Positions 46,776 through 56,278 of a DNA stretch of 64,000 nucleotides are shown here, piece by piece (the first letter of the stretch is position 1; each line of letters begins with the position of its first letter). The stretch covers positions 433,758 to 497,757 of the forward strand of contig CAWBGK010000011.1 of NCBI GenBank assembly GCA_963788305.1, written 5' to 3'. The position numbers and the translations under genes are program-made. The notes beneath the pieces were generated by a model. That model worked only from the letters and a program-made list of their open reading frames with translations, was not told where the DNA came from and did no database searches. This DNA comes from UTCFX2 sp963788305 (GTDB lineage: Bacteria; Chloroflexota; Anaerolineae; Anaerolineales; UBA4823).

Positions 46776-49295
46776 GTGTCTGGCATGGAGCGTTTTACGC
46801 AGAGGGCGCGGCGAGTACTCAGCCTGGCTCACCAGGAAGCTGAGGCAATGCGCCATAGTTATATCGGGACAGAACACCTGCTCCTCGGGCTGATTCGAGA
46901 GGAAGGTGGTGTTGCCGGACGCGTTTTAAGAGAGCTGGGTCTTGAAGCAGACCGTGTGCAGGAAATTGTCGAGCGGCTGACCGGGCCGGGACAATACCAG
47001 GGTGGTAAACTTGACCTTTCTCCAGGGACGCAGCAAGTTTTGGAATTTGCAGTAGATGAAGCCCGGCGAATGGGCCATCACTATATTGGAACGGAACATC
47101 TTCTGCTTGGGTTGGTTCGCCTCAATGAGGGGATCGCGATGGATGTGTTGCGAAAGCTTGGCGTGACTGCTGAGCAGATTCGCCGGCAAACCCGCAGGGT
47201 GCTCCAGGAAAGCAGCTCCCCCCAGCGTTCTGGCACCCCAGCTCCTCCCGAAAAGCAGAAGGCTGCGCGCCAGAACCAGGAGCAAAGCAAGGCAAAAACC
47301 CCGATGGTCGACCAGCTAGCCACCGATTTGACCACGCTTGCCGAAGAAGGTAAGCTCGATCCAGTCATCGGGCGCCAGATGGAAATCGAACGCGTCATCC
47401 AGATTCTTGCCCGCCGAACAAAGAACAACCCAGCTTTAATCGGAGAACCCGGTGTTGGTAAGACAGCCATCGTCGAAGGGTTAGCCCAAAGAATCATAGA
47501 CAGCGACGTTCCTGCGCCGTTACTTGATAAACGCGTCCTTCAGCTGGATGTTGGATCGCTGGTCGCAGGAACAATGTATCGCGGCCAGTTTGAAGAACGA
47601 CTTAAACGTGTGATTGATGAATTGAAAGCCTCTGGGGCAATACTTTTTATTGACGAAGTTCATATGCTTGTCGGAGCAGGCGCAGCCGGCTCATCGGTTG
47701 ACGCAGCGAACATCTTAAAGCCAGCACTTTCGCGCGGCGAGCTGCAGGTAATCGGTGCGACCACATTGGAGGAATACCGCAAGCATATCGAGAGTGATGC
47801 AGCGCTTGAACGCCGCTTCCAGCCTGTGGTTGTGGAAGAGCCTTCGATTGTTGAGACGATCGAGATATTGAAAGGGGTGCGCGGCGCATATGAGGAGCAC
47901 CACCGCCTGAAAATTTCTGACGAAGCCCTGGATGCCGCCGCTCAGCTTTCGGCGCGCTACGTGACTGAACGGTTTTTGCCGGATAAAGCAATCGATCTGA
48001 TCGACGAGTCATCTTCGCGAGTCCGGATGTATAAAAGCCCCTCAGCCAAGGTATCCAAGGACTTGATGACTCAGCTCCGCGAACTGCGCCAGGGCTATGC
48101 TCTGGCCCAGGAGGACGGGCGAAACGACGATGCTCAGGACTACCTGACCCGTCAGGAAGCGATAGAAACGCAGCTGGAGCGCCTGCGCTCGGGCTGGGAT
48201 CGGGCTTCCAGCCCCATTGTGACCGCGGAGGATATTGCTGAAGTCGTTGCGATGTGGACCGGTGTACCCGTGATGCAGATCGCTCAAGAAGAATCGCATC
48301 GCCTGCTAAAAATGGAAGAGGACCTCAAAGCGCATATCATCGGCCAGGATGAGGCGATCCAGGCGATTGCAAAGGCAGTACGGCGCGCTCGCGCCGGTCT
48401 GAAGGACCCGCGCAGACCAATCGGGTCTTTCATGTTCCTGGGGCCAACCGGAGTGGGTAAGACAGAGCTGACCAAAGCCCTGGCTCGCTTCATGTTTGGA
48501 AATGAAGAGGCTCTGATCCAGCTGGATATGTCCGAGTTCATGGAACGGCATACAGTCAGCCGGCTGGTTGGCGCACCTCCTGGGTATGTAGGGTATGAGG
48601 AAGCCGGACAGCTGACTGAAGCGCTGCGGCGGCGACCTTATTCGATCGTTGTGTTTGACGAGATTGAAAAGGCTCACCCGGAAGCGCACAACATGCTGCT
48701 TCAGATCATGGAAGAAGGTCATCTTTCCGATGCGAAGGGCAGAAAGGTTGATTTTCGGAATGCGATCATCGTGATGACTTCCAACATTGGCGCAGATATG
48801 ATCAAACGCCAGTCATCGCTGGGGTTTGCACTCAAGCATGATGAAGACACCGAAGAGCGCCTCGCGTATGAAGAGATGCGAAAAAAGCTGATGGACTCGC
48901 TTCGACGGGTATTCCGTCCGGAGTTTGTGAACAGGCTGGATTCCGTGATCGTTTTCCGCGCACTCAGCAGGCAAAATATCACTGAGATTGTAGAGCTCGA
49001 ATTAAGGAAAGTTGCACTGCGGTTGGAGGAGCACTCGATTGAATTGGAGGCTACTCCCGCCGCCTTAGAAAAGCTGGCAGACTTAGGTTATGACCCTGAT
49101 ATGGGCGCCAGGCCGCTGCGCCGCGTAATCCAACAAAAAGTCGAAGATCCGCTTTCAAATTCGCTGCTTTCAGCTGAGTTTGAAGATTGCACGCAGATCC
49201 TGGTTGATCTGGAAGGAGATGAGATTGTCCTTCGGAAGGGCGAGTCATTGATCAGTCAAACAGAGACATCCGAAGAAGCTGTAACGGCTGCCTGA
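46776..49295 (+). CDS. clpC: ATP-dependent Clp protease ATP-binding subunit ClpC
   Basis: A class I Hsp100 unfoldase of about 840 residues that feeds proteins to ClpP. It has two Clp-N repeats (ARRVLSLAHQEAEAMRHSY and the second at about 75), Walker A of the first ATPase (GEPGVGKT), a middle domain (LRELRQGYALAQEDG), and the second ATPase (GPTGVGKTELTKAL, EFMERHTVSRLVGAPPGYVG). A GTG at 46776 is chosen as the start: AGGAGG lies 6 bases before it, while the ATG at 46758 has none. Regulation is not visible; no CtsR box is evident. It ends at a strong terminator. Confidence 0.95.
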   Translation: MSGMERFTQRARRVLSLAHQEAEAMRHSYIGTEHLLLGLIREEGGVAGRVLRELGLEADRVQEIVERLTGPGQYQGGKLDLSPGTQQVLEFAVDEARRMGHHYIGTEHLLLGLVRLNEGIAMDVLRKLGVTAEQIRRQTRRVLQESSSPQRSGTPAPPEKQKAARQNQEQSKAKTPMVDQLATDLTTLAEEGKLDPVIGRQMEIERVIQILARRTKNNPALIGEPGVGKTAIVEGLAQRIIDSDVPAPLLDKRVLQLDVGSLVAGTMYRGQFEERLKRVIDELKASGAILFIDEVHMLVGAGAAGSSVDAANILKPALSRGELQVIGATTLEEYRKHIESDAALERRFQPVVVEEPSIVETIEILKGVRGAYEEHHRLKISDEALDAAAQLSARYVTERFLPDKAIDLIDESSSRVRMYKSPSAKVSKDLMTQLRELRQGYALAQEDGRNDDAQDYLTRQEAIETQLERLRSGWDRASSPIVTAEDIAEVVAMWTGVPVMQIAQEESHRLLKMEEDLKAHIIGQDEAIQAIAKAVRRARAGLKDPRRPIGSFMFLGPTGVGKTELTKALARFMFGNEEALIQLDMSEFMERHTVSRLVGAPPGYVGYEEAGQLTEALRRRPYSIVVFDEIEKAHPEAHNMLLQIMEEGHLSDAKGRKVDFRNAIIVMTSNIGADMIKRQSSLGFALKHDEDTEERLAYEEMRKKLMDSLRRVFRPEFVNRLDSVIVFRALSRQNITEIVELELRKVALRLEEHSIELEATPAALEKLADLGYDPDMGARPLRRVIQQKVEDPLSNSLLSAEFEDCTQILVDLEGDEIVLRKGESLISQTETSEEAVTAA

Positions 49296-49315
49296 CCAAC
49301 GAACTGGAGATCAGT

Positions 49316-49358
49316 AAAAAACAAACCTCAGGCAGTCACTGCCTGAGGTTTGTTTTTT
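49316..49358. terminator. Bidirectional intrinsic terminator after clpC
   Basis: A perfect 14-bp stem with a 5-base loop is flanked by A- and T-runs on both sides, so it can stop transcription in either direction. Confidence 0.93.
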
Positions 49359-49434
49359 GTCAAGTAGGCCGCTGAAACTGGAATATGAAGGATTGATCGA
49401 ACACTTTCAGCTTGTATGCAGTCGAGCGCATGGA

Positions 49435-49463
49435 TTGCAATCGATACCTGCGCATGGTAGAAT
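49435..49463 (+). promoter_or_regulatory. Sigma-70 promoter of pdxS
   Basis: TTGCAA (49435-49440), 17-base spacer, TAGAAT (49458-49463), 66 bases before the pdxS ATG. Confidence 0.6.
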
Positions 49464-49529
49464 GATTCTTAAGAGGATCACTCACGATAAATCACCGACG
49501 CCAAGTCGGTTTTAAATTGGAGGCAAGAA

Positions 49530-50417
49530 ATGGAGCAAGAAGTAGGTACCTTTATCGTCAAAAGAGGCCTGGCTCAGATGCTTAAAGGTGGGGTCATAAT
49601 GGACGTGGTGACCCCTGAGCACGCACGAATCGCTGAAGAAGCCGGCGCGGTCGCTGTGATGGCGCTTGAGCGGGTCCCTGCAGATATTCGCGCCCAAGGT
49701 GGTGTGGCCAGGATGAGCGACCCAGAGCTGATATTGCAAATCATGGATGCAGTTTCGATCCCGGTCATGGCAAAATGCCGGATTGGCCACTTTGTCGAAG
49801 CCCAAATCCTCGAAGCAATTGGCGTGGATTATATCGATAAATCAGAAGTCCTTACCCCGGCAGATGAACAATATCACATCAATAAGCACAATTTTAAAGT
49901 CCCGTTTGTATGCGGCTGCCGGAACCTTGGCGAAGCGCTCCGCAGGATCGGAGAGGGAGCTGCGATGATCCGGACAAAGGGCGAGGCGGGGACCGGAGAT
50001 ATAGTCGAAGCTGTGCGCCACGCCCGGTCGGTTTTAGGTGAGATTCGCCGGGTCCAAAACATGCAAGAAGAAGAGGTCATGCGCTACGCCAAAGAAATCG
50101 GAGCGCCTTACGATCTGGTGATGGAGACCCGTTCCTTGGGTCGGATGCCGGTTGTTAATTTTGCGGCCGGCGGTGTGGCGACCCCTGCAGATGCGGCATT
50201 GATGATGCAGCTTGGTGTGGATGGGGTGTTTGTTGGCTCGGGCATCTTCAAGTCAGGAGACCCTGCACCTAGAGCGGCTGCGATCGTAAAAGCTGTCACC
50301 CATTGCAACGACCCTTACATCCTGGCGGAAGTCAGCCGCAATCTGGGAGAGCCTATGGTTGGGCGGCAGGTTTCGTCCATCCCTGAGGCAGAATTGATCG
50401 CAGGCAGAGGCTGGTAA
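49530..50417 (+). CDS. pdxS: Pyridoxal 5'-phosphate synthase, lyase subunit
   Basis: Makes PLP from ribose 5-phosphate, glyceraldehyde 3-phosphate and ammonia. The 295-residue TIM barrel has the catalytic Lys (PVMAKCRIGH, Lys82) and the second Lys (IRTKGEAGTGD), plus the phosphate-binding GGVATPADAALMMQ. It starts MEQEVGTFIVKRGLAQMLKG. It is followed at 15 bases by pdxT. Confidence 0.97.
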   Translation: MEQEVGTFIVKRGLAQMLKGGVIMDVVTPEHARIAEEAGAVAVMALERVPADIRAQGGVARMSDPELILQIMDAVSIPVMAKCRIGHFVEAQILEAIGVDYIDKSEVLTPADEQYHINKHNFKVPFVCGCRNLGEALRRIGEGAAMIRTKGEAGTGDIVEAVRHARSVLGEIRRVQNMQEEEVMRYAKEIGAPYDLVMETRSLGRMPVVNFAAGGVATPADAALMMQLGVDGVFVGSGIFKSGDPAPRAAAIVKAVTHCNDPYILAEVSRNLGEPMVGRQVSSIPEAELIAGRGW

Positions 50418-50432
50418 TCGTTATCAAACGAT

Positions 50433-51011
50433 ATGAAAATTGGCGTTCTCGCCTTGCAGGGCGATTTTAGAGAACATATTACGGTTTTGCGCAGAATTGG
50501 AGTTGAAGCTGTCGAAATCCGCCTGCCAGCATCACTGGAAGAAATAGACGGGTTGATCATTCCAGGCGGAGAATCGACGACGATCGGAAAGTTGGCTGTT
50601 TCGTACGGACTGATGCAGCCTTTACGCCAATTCGGGCAGCACAAAGCCGTCTGGGGTACTTGCGCCGGTGCAATCTTTCTCTCGAAGGATGTGCAGCGGC
50701 ACCAACCGCTCCTTGAATTGATGGATATTCATGTAGAACGAAATGCGTTTGGTCGTCAAGTAGATAGCTTTGAGAGCATGATCGAAGTTTCGGCGCTGGA
50801 GAAAGTCGCTCCTGCGGGGGGAGGCTATCACGCAATTTTTATCCGGGCTCCATTGATTCAATCGGTTGCAGATCATGTTCAGGTGCTGGCCACATTATCG
50901 GATGGAAGGATCGTCGCAGCCCAACAAAATCGCCTCCTGGCAACATCGTTCCACCCGGAGCTGACCCTGGACGATCGTTTCCATCGATATTTCATGACCC
51001 TTGTGGATTGA
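50433..51011 (+). CDS. pdxT: Pyridoxal 5'-phosphate synthase, glutaminase subunit
   Basis: A class I glutamine amidotransferase that supplies ammonia to PdxS. The 192-residue protein has the nucleophile Cys77 (WGTCAGAIFL), the oxyanion strand (LIIPGGESTT), and the His-Glu pair near the C-terminus (FHPELTLDDRFH). It overlaps or abuts the following GNAT-like gene. Confidence 0.96.
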   Translation: MKIGVLALQGDFREHITVLRRIGVEAVEIRLPASLEEIDGLIIPGGESTTIGKLAVSYGLMQPLRQFGQHKAVWGTCAGAIFLSKDVQRHQPLLELMDIHVERNAFGRQVDSFESMIEVSALEKVAPAGGGYHAIFIRAPLIQSVADHVQVLATLSDGRIVAAQQNRLLATSFHPELTLDDRFHRYFMTLVD

Positions 51012-51033
51012 AGATCGAGTGGGCGCAAGTTCG

Positions 51034-51969
51034 ATGAATGTTCGCTTGTTCGACTGGAGAGATATCGCTTCCCTACGCCGCTGCCGCAGCGAAAGCGTTT
51101 TTCTGGATAGCGAGCTGCTTTTAACTCGCGGCTCATTGATGGTCCCAGGCGTTTTGTTCTCGCTTTTGGCGTCTACCATGGGTATTTTCACCTGTGTCAC
51201 CGAGTCGGGAGAACAAGCCGATTTTCAGCTGATCGGCCAATTCATACACTCAGCAGGTAGCAACCTCTCTCACCTGACCTTTCTCACTCCTCAAAAACAG
51301 CTCGAATCGGTGCTTGTTTGCCCGCTGATCGAACGTATGATGGTGATTTCGGGCGAACGTGGAGCACAGAGGCTCCTGGCAGATGCGGATGAAGGCTCGC
51401 TTGCGTTTGATTCGCTTCGAAAATGCGGTTTTGCGGTCTATACCCGTCAAAGGATTTGGCAGCTTGCGGGTCGGATTGGAAACACAAGCCGACCCCGGAG
51501 CTGGCGAGCTGCCTCGGATCAAGATATCATCCCGATTCGAACGCTGTATAACAACCTTGTTCCTGGAATGGTTCAGCAGATTGAACCGTTTTCAACCCAG
51601 CGTCCGCGCGGGATGGTCCTTTACCAGAACGGCGATTTGCTTGCTTATGTGGAATTGAATCAAGGCCGCCGCGGCATTTGGGCTCAACCATTTTTCCATC
51701 CGGATGTGGAGGAGGTTTCAGCCTATCTGCTGGATATGATTGATAAAATCCCTGCCCATCGATTTCGACCCATTTACATCTGTATTCGATCGTATCAATC
51801 CTGGCTTGAGCCCTGGATTGAAGAGCTGGGTGGGGAAGTGGGTCAACGCCAAGCGGTAATGGTCAGGCAATTGGTCGTCCAACAAAAGGCAGCGCGTGCT
51901 TTTAGCTTACCTGCTTTGGAAAGTGGACAGGCAGAAGTCACTGCACCGATGGTGCATCTGGAGAACTGA
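51034..51969 (+). CDS. GNAT-like protein of unknown function
   Basis: A 311-residue protein starting MNVRLFDWRDIASLRRCRSE. The second half (RAASDQDIIPIRTLYNNLVP, MVLYQNGDLLAYVELNQGRRG, GIWAQPFFHPDVEEVSAYLL) has the strand order of an acetyltransferase fold, but no clear acetyl-CoA Q/RxxGxG/A loop. It lies between pdxT and the R3H ATPase, all in one direction with gaps of 22 and 8 bases. A GTG at 51019 is an alternative start. Function unknown. Confidence 0.65.
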   Translation: MNVRLFDWRDIASLRRCRSESVFLDSELLLTRGSLMVPGVLFSLLASTMGIFTCVTESGEQADFQLIGQFIHSAGSNLSHLTFLTPQKQLESVLVCPLIERMMVISGERGAQRLLADADEGSLAFDSLRKCGFAVYTRQRIWQLAGRIGNTSRPRSWRAASDQDIIPIRTLYNNLVPGMVQQIEPFSTQRPRGMVLYQNGDLLAYVELNQGRRGIWAQPFFHPDVEEVSAYLLDMIDKIPAHRFRPIYICIRSYQSWLEPWIEELGGEVGQRQAVMVRQLVVQQKAARAFSLPALESGQAEVTAPMVHLEN

Positions 51970-51977
51970 AGAGCGAT

Positions 51978-53639
51978 ATGTCACAGAAAAAAATTACCGA
52001 TGACCTGCATGCCTTGATGGCAGTCTTACCGCTGCCGGTTGTGGATGCGGTCAGAAAGGCCAATGACAGCGACAACCTGCTGGAGGTGATCCTGGATTTG
52101 GGGCGGCTGCCAACGGCTCGATTCTTTGACCGGGAGGTCGTCCTTCGCCAGGTGGAGGTTTCCCACGAAGAAATTGACTTTGTGGTCGAGCGGATTGGAG
52201 AGTTTGATGCAGATAATCGAGCAGGGTTGGAACGTTCGCTGCATCGGATTTCAGCGATCCGGAATCGAAGAGGTTATATCGTTGGGCTGACCTGCCGGGT
52301 AGGTCGAGCAGTTTACGGCACGACAGATATCATAAAAGACCTGATCGAGAGCGGGAAAAGTTTGCTGATCCTGGGGAGACCAGGCGTAGGCAAGACAACC
52401 ATGCTTCGCGAGGCAGCTCGAATCCTGGCTGAGACCAAACGGGTTGTCATCGTGGACACATCGAACGAGATCGGTGGAGACGGCGATGTCCCTCATCCAG
52501 CAGTGGGTCGAGCCCGTCGAATGCAAGTCGCCACGCCCTCCCTCCAGCATGAGGTCATGATCGAAGCCGTGGAGAACCATAATCCAGAGGCGATAGTGAT
52601 CGATGAGATCGGGCGGGAACTGGAAGCGGCAGCTGCGCGCACGATCGCTGAGCGTGGTGTCCAATTAATAGGTACCGCACATGGAAACTCTCTGGAGAAT
52701 CTGCTCCTGAACCCGACGCTTTCTGATCTGGTGGGGGGGATCGAATCGGTCACCCTTTCAGACGAAGAAGCACGCAGGCGCGGGACACAGAAGACCGTCC
52801 TGGAACGGAGATCTCCACCCACGTTTGATGTGTTGATAGAAATCCAAACCCGCGATCGCGTGGCTGTCCATATTGATGTCGCCGCTGCGGTTGATTCGCT
52901 GCTGCGCGGTTATCCGCTGCCCGCCGAAATTCGCTCCCGGATCGGCGAAGACATCCGCATCGAGAAGGCTTCGTCCCCGGCTCGCCAGCAAGGCACCGGT
53001 CAGCAGGGCTACCGAAGGCAGAGCGTTGATGGAGGTGGGGAGCGATTCTCAAGACGTTCGGAAGCCATTGAGCCTGGAAACGCCAGAAGCGCGGTTGATA
53101 CCGTGCGTTCTGAGATGGGCAGCGAGGTGGATCAGGAAATTAACCGGCCAACCCGAGATCGGGAGGGGTTGAAGTCCATTCGAATTTATCCGTATGGTGT
53201 GGCTCGAAATCGGTTGAACCAGGCTGCCAGGAGGTTAGGCGTCCCTGCCATCTTAGCAGACCAGCCGGCGGATGCGGATGTCCTGGTTACATTGCGCTCT
53301 TATTACCGCAAGCGGCAGCGGACGATCACGGATGCCGAAAACCGCAATGTCCCGATCTATGTGCTCCGCTCAAACACAGTCAACCAGATGCAGCAATTTC
53401 TGGGAGACCTTTTTAACTTATACACGGATGAGCTCCGCAACGCCGGGATGGATTCGATCGTCGAAGAGACTCTGGCGGCGATCAACGCCGTGAGGAACGG
53501 CGAGAGATGGGTTGAGCTTCAGCCGGCTGCATCTGCAATGCGTCGATTGCAGCACCAGATGGCGCGAGAAGCCAACCTGGTTTCGCACTCCTATGGAAAA
53601 GAGCCGAACCGGCGGGTCAGGATTTTCCGTGAAATGTAA
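51978..53639 (+). CDS. R3H domain-containing AAA ATPase (SpoIIIAA/Ycf45-like)
   Basis: A 553-residue protein. After an N-terminal domain come Walker A (LILGRPGVGKTTMLRE, Lys139) and Walker B (PEAIVIDEIGRELE), matching the SpoIIIAA/Ycf45 family. A linker of low conservation (about 330-400) is followed by a second mixed domain and a C-terminal R3H motif (AMRRLQHQMAREANLVSHSY), which binds single-stranded nucleic acid. Homologues in Chloroflexota and Cyanobacteria are conserved without assigned function. It overlaps the tmk start. Confidence 0.88.
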   Translation: MSQKKITDDLHALMAVLPLPVVDAVRKANDSDNLLEVILDLGRLPTARFFDREVVLRQVEVSHEEIDFVVERIGEFDADNRAGLERSLHRISAIRNRRGYIVGLTCRVGRAVYGTTDIIKDLIESGKSLLILGRPGVGKTTMLREAARILAETKRVVIVDTSNEIGGDGDVPHPAVGRARRMQVATPSLQHEVMIEAVENHNPEAIVIDEIGRELEAAAARTIAERGVQLIGTAHGNSLENLLLNPTLSDLVGGIESVTLSDEEARRRGTQKTVLERRSPPTFDVLIEIQTRDRVAVHIDVAAAVDSLLRGYPLPAEIRSRIGEDIRIEKASSPARQQGTGQQGYRRQSVDGGGERFSRRSEAIEPGNARSAVDTVRSEMGSEVDQEINRPTRDREGLKSIRIYPYGVARNRLNQAARRLGVPAILADQPADADVLVTLRSYYRKRQRTITDAENRNVPIYVLRSNTVNQMQQFLGDLFNLYTDELRNAGMDSIVEETLAAINAVRNGERWVELQPAASAMRRLQHQMAREANLVSHSYGKEPNRRVRIFREM

Positions 53640-54279
53640 AGGCAAGTTCATCACCTTCGAAGGACCTGAGGGCAGCGGCAAGACCACGCAGATTGCAGCC
53701 CTGGCAGAATTCCTGCGAGCAAAGGAGCACACGGTCATTACTACCCGTGAGCCTGGCGGTACGCCAATTGGCGACGAAATCCGGAACGTGCTGATGGGAT
53801 TGAAAAACACGGAGATGCAGCCGCGCACGGAGATTTTGCTATTTCAAGCTTCCAGAGCCCAGCTTGTCGAGCAGGTAATCATTCCCGGTCTTGAGAGAGG
53901 CGATATCGTTCTCTCGGACAGGTACGCAGATTCGACTCTGGCTTATCAAGGCTACGGATACCAGCAGTTTTCGTTGGATGATTTAAAGCCGTTGATTGCT
54001 TTTGCGACCGGCGGGCTGACGCCCGATCTCACTTTACTGCTGGATATCGAAGCGGAATCTGGATTGAATCGACGGCTTCAGCATGGCGGCTGGAACCGCA
54101 TGGATGCTTATGAGATTTCTTTCCATCAGCGGGTTCGGAATGGCTTTCTGGAAATGGCCCAATCTGCTCCTGAGCGGTGGACAATCATCGACGCCAGCGA
54201 ACCCATGGATCGGGTCCAGTCGCAGATTCGGCGAGTGATCCTGGATCGGTTGGAAGGCGATAAAACGGATGAAAGCTAG
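53629..54279 (+). CDS. tmk: Thymidylate kinase
   Basis: Phosphorylates dTMP to dTDP. It has the P-loop (FEGPEGSGKTTQIAALAEFL), the DRY-type motif (LSDRYADSTLAYQG) and the substrate motif TREPGGTPIGDEIRN. The most likely start is GTG at 53629, inside the end of the R3H gene, because the P-loop must be about ten residues from the N-terminus. The C-terminus overlaps the convergent FmdB-like gene by 4 bases. Confidence 0.94.
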   Translation: MKCKGKFITFEGPEGSGKTTQIAALAEFLRAKEHTVITTREPGGTPIGDEIRNVLMGLKNTEMQPRTEILLFQASRAQLVEQVIIPGLERGDIVLSDRYADSTLAYQGYGYQQFSLDDLKPLIAFATGGLTPDLTLLLDIEAESGLNRRLQHGGWNRMDAYEISFHQRVRNGFLEMAQSAPERWTIIDASEPMDRVQSQIRRVILDRLEGDKTDES

Positions 54280-54668
54280 AAATCGTCAAAGCCGCTGTCG
54301 TCCGCAATTCCCGATCCCAGATCGGGCATAGTGGCTTCGATGTCCTCGGGGTTCTGGCCCGCTTCCAACCGGTCAATCACCTCATTGAACTCTGGCCCGA
54401 TGTCCTCGCCCATTTCCCGACTCATTTTGCGCATCATTTGTCCCAGGGCGCGCGGATCATCGTCCAGTCCTTCGAAATTATCCAGGTCCGAAAGGCTCTC
54501 AAGGCGGCTGTCTTCCGATTTTGCAATCCGTATTCGGCTGATCCGGCGCTGGACATGTTCGCTGCCGCAGGATGTACATACTACCGGGATGGTCCCATAT
54601 TCGCTGTAGGACATCACAATCTCAAATCTTTTTCGGCAATCTAGACAGCGATAAGGGTAAATCGGCAT
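54276..54668 (-). CDS. FmdB-family zinc ribbon protein with acidic tail
   Basis: A 130-residue protein with the N-terminal zinc ribbon (YRCLDCRKRFEIV, then VVCTSCGSEHVQRRISR) and a long acidic, helical C-terminal part (DNFEGLDDDPRALGQMM to DDSGFDDF). Relative to the short FmdB-like protein at 11340-11552 it has this extra tail. The role of the family is not settled. It lies antisense between tmk and gmk. Confidence 0.85.
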   Translation of the reverse strand: MPIYPYRCLDCRKRFEIVMSYSEYGTIPVVCTSCGSEHVQRRISRIRIAKSEDSRLESLSDLDNFEGLDDDPRALGQMMRKMSREMGEDIGPEFNEVIDRLEAGQNPEDIEATMPDLGSGIADDSGFDDF

Positions 54669-54751
54669 AATACCTCCATGGACAATTCGCGGATTATCAA
54701 GAATATGAAATTATAATCATACCAGTCCAGATTGTGTTGCGAAATGAGGAA

Positions 54752-55378
54752 AGCGTGTGTTCAAACGATGAGTTCTACAGGCTCCACCCCAAACCCCTCC
54801 TGATAGTTATCTCTGGTCCATCTGGGGTAGGGAAAGATTCGGTAATTGAAAGCATGCGGGCACGCGGTATGCCTTTTCATTTTGTGATCACGGCAACGAC
54901 GCGCACGCCCCGTGCAGAGGAGAAACAAGGGGTCGATTACTTTTTTCTCAGCAAAGACGAGTTTGCCGAGATGATCGAGAACGGCGAGCTGCTCGAGTAT
55001 GCAATCGTCTATAACGACTATAAGGGCGTCCCTAAAAAGCAGGTTCGCGAAGCTTTACAGAGCGGCCTGGATGTCGTCATGCGCGTCGATGTCCAGGGCG
55101 CCGATTCGGTTCAGAAGCTTGCGCCTGAAGCGCTGTTGATCTTCTTGACCACCCAGAACGAAGAAGAGCTGGTTAAGCGGCTCAAGGCCCGTCAAAGCGA
55201 AGACCCCCAAGGACTGAACTTGAGAATCGCCACTGCCCGCCAGGAACTTCGCAAGATAGATCAATTCGATTTTATTGTTGTGAACAAAGACAAAGAGTTG
55301 GAAGAGACCGTGGACACTATTGAAGCTATCATTATTGCTGAACACCACCGCGTCTGTCATCGAAAGGTTGAATTATGA
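54752..55378 (+). CDS. gmk: Guanylate kinase
   Basis: Converts GMP to GDP. The P-loop is SGPSGVGKDSVIESM, with Asp where many have Ser/Thr after GK; this variant occurs in related proteins. The GMP-binding part (TTRTPRAEEKQGVDYFFLS, AIVYNDYKGVPKKQV) follows. A GTG at 54752 is chosen as the start because GAGG lies 5 bases upstream. It overlaps the rhomboid gene by 4 bases. Confidence 0.93.
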   Translation, partial: SVCSNDEFYRLHPKPLLIVISGPSGVGKDSVIESMRARGMPFHFVITATTRTPRAEEKQGVDYFFLSKDEFAEMIENGELLEYAIVYNDYKGVPKKQVREALQSGLDVVMRVDVQGADSVQKLAPEALLIFLTTQNEEELVKRLKARQSEDPQGLNLRIATARQELRKIDQFDFIVVNKDKELEETVDTIEAIIIAEHHRVCHRKVEL

Positions 55379-56136
55379 CGGAGGAGTATTCTGCCTTTCC
55401 TGGTGAAGACCAGACAGAGCCATTGGGTGCCCCAGCTGCCTCTCAGAAGGCCTGGCGTCCGATTGTGACCCAGGTGCTCATGGCAGTTACGATTGGAGTT
55501 TACCTCTTGCAGCTGCTCACGAAATATGCCTTTGGCACAGATTTACCGGCGGCTCTCGGGATGAAAGTGAACGAGCTGATCATCGCAGGCCAGTATTGGC
55601 GGTTGATCACACCAATGTTTCTGCACGGATCCATCCTGCACCTTGGCTTTAATATGTACGCCCTCTATGTCATTGGTACAGGTCTTGAACGTTTTTATGG
55701 TAGATATCGCTTCCTTGCGCTCTATTTGCTGGCGGGCTTTGCGGGGAACGTGAGTTCGTTCCTTTTCTCAGATGCCCCCTCTTTAGGAGCCTCGACGGCA
55801 ATTTTTGGACTGTTAGGCGCCGAAGGTGTATTATTCTATCAAAACAAGGAAATATTTGGACCGATGGCCCGCCGTTCGCTCACGAATGTGATCACGATTG
55901 CCGCGATCAACCTGGTGATCGGCCTTTCTCCAGGGATCGACAATTGGGGTCATCTTGGCGGTTTGGCAGGTGGAACTCTATTTGCCTGGTTTGCCGGACC
56001 GCGTTTTGAGCGCAGAGGGCTTGTCTATCCACCCGCTGTTTACGACACGCGCGATTCTGGCGACGCCGTCCGGGCTGGGATCATGGTGGGAGTTCTCTTT
56101 GCTGTGCTGGCAGGCATAAAAATCTTTGCCAATTAA
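55375..56136 (+). CDS. Rhomboid family intramembrane serine protease
   Basis: A 253-residue membrane protease. A soluble N-terminus (1-30) is followed by six TM segments. The catalytic dyad is Ser140 (GASTAIFGLLGA) and His193 (WGHLGGLAGG); the early HGSILHLGFNMYALYVIG motif with oxyanion residues is also seen. It is coupled to gmk by an ATGA overlap. Substrate unknown. Confidence 0.94.
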   Translation: MTEEYSAFPGEDQTEPLGAPAASQKAWRPIVTQVLMAVTIGVYLLQLLTKYAFGTDLPAALGMKVNELIIAGQYWRLITPMFLHGSILHLGFNMYALYVIGTGLERFYGRYRFLALYLLAGFAGNVSSFLFSDAPSLGASTAIFGLLGAEGVLFYQNKEIFGPMARRSLTNVITIAAINLVIGLSPGIDNWGHLGGLAGGTLFAWFAGPRFERRGLVYPPAVYDTRDSGDAVRAGIMVGVLFAVLAGIKIFAN

Positions 56137-56217
56137 ATTCTGTTTAACTGAAATAAAAGCCTTTCAGGAGCCACCCACCTCATGGGCTTTCGGAATGAAT
56201 TCATCAACAAATTAATG

Positions 56218-56259
56218 AAAAAAGGACACGTCTGCATTTTCACTTGGCGTGTCCTTTTT
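56218..56259. terminator. Bidirectional terminator between convergent genes
   Basis: A stem AAAGGACACG / CGTGTCCTTT with a 17-base loop and A- and T-runs on the outside, between the rhomboid gene (+) and the acidic protein gene (-). Confidence 0.85.
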
Positions 56260-56278
56260 GTGGGAGTTTTACGGCAAT

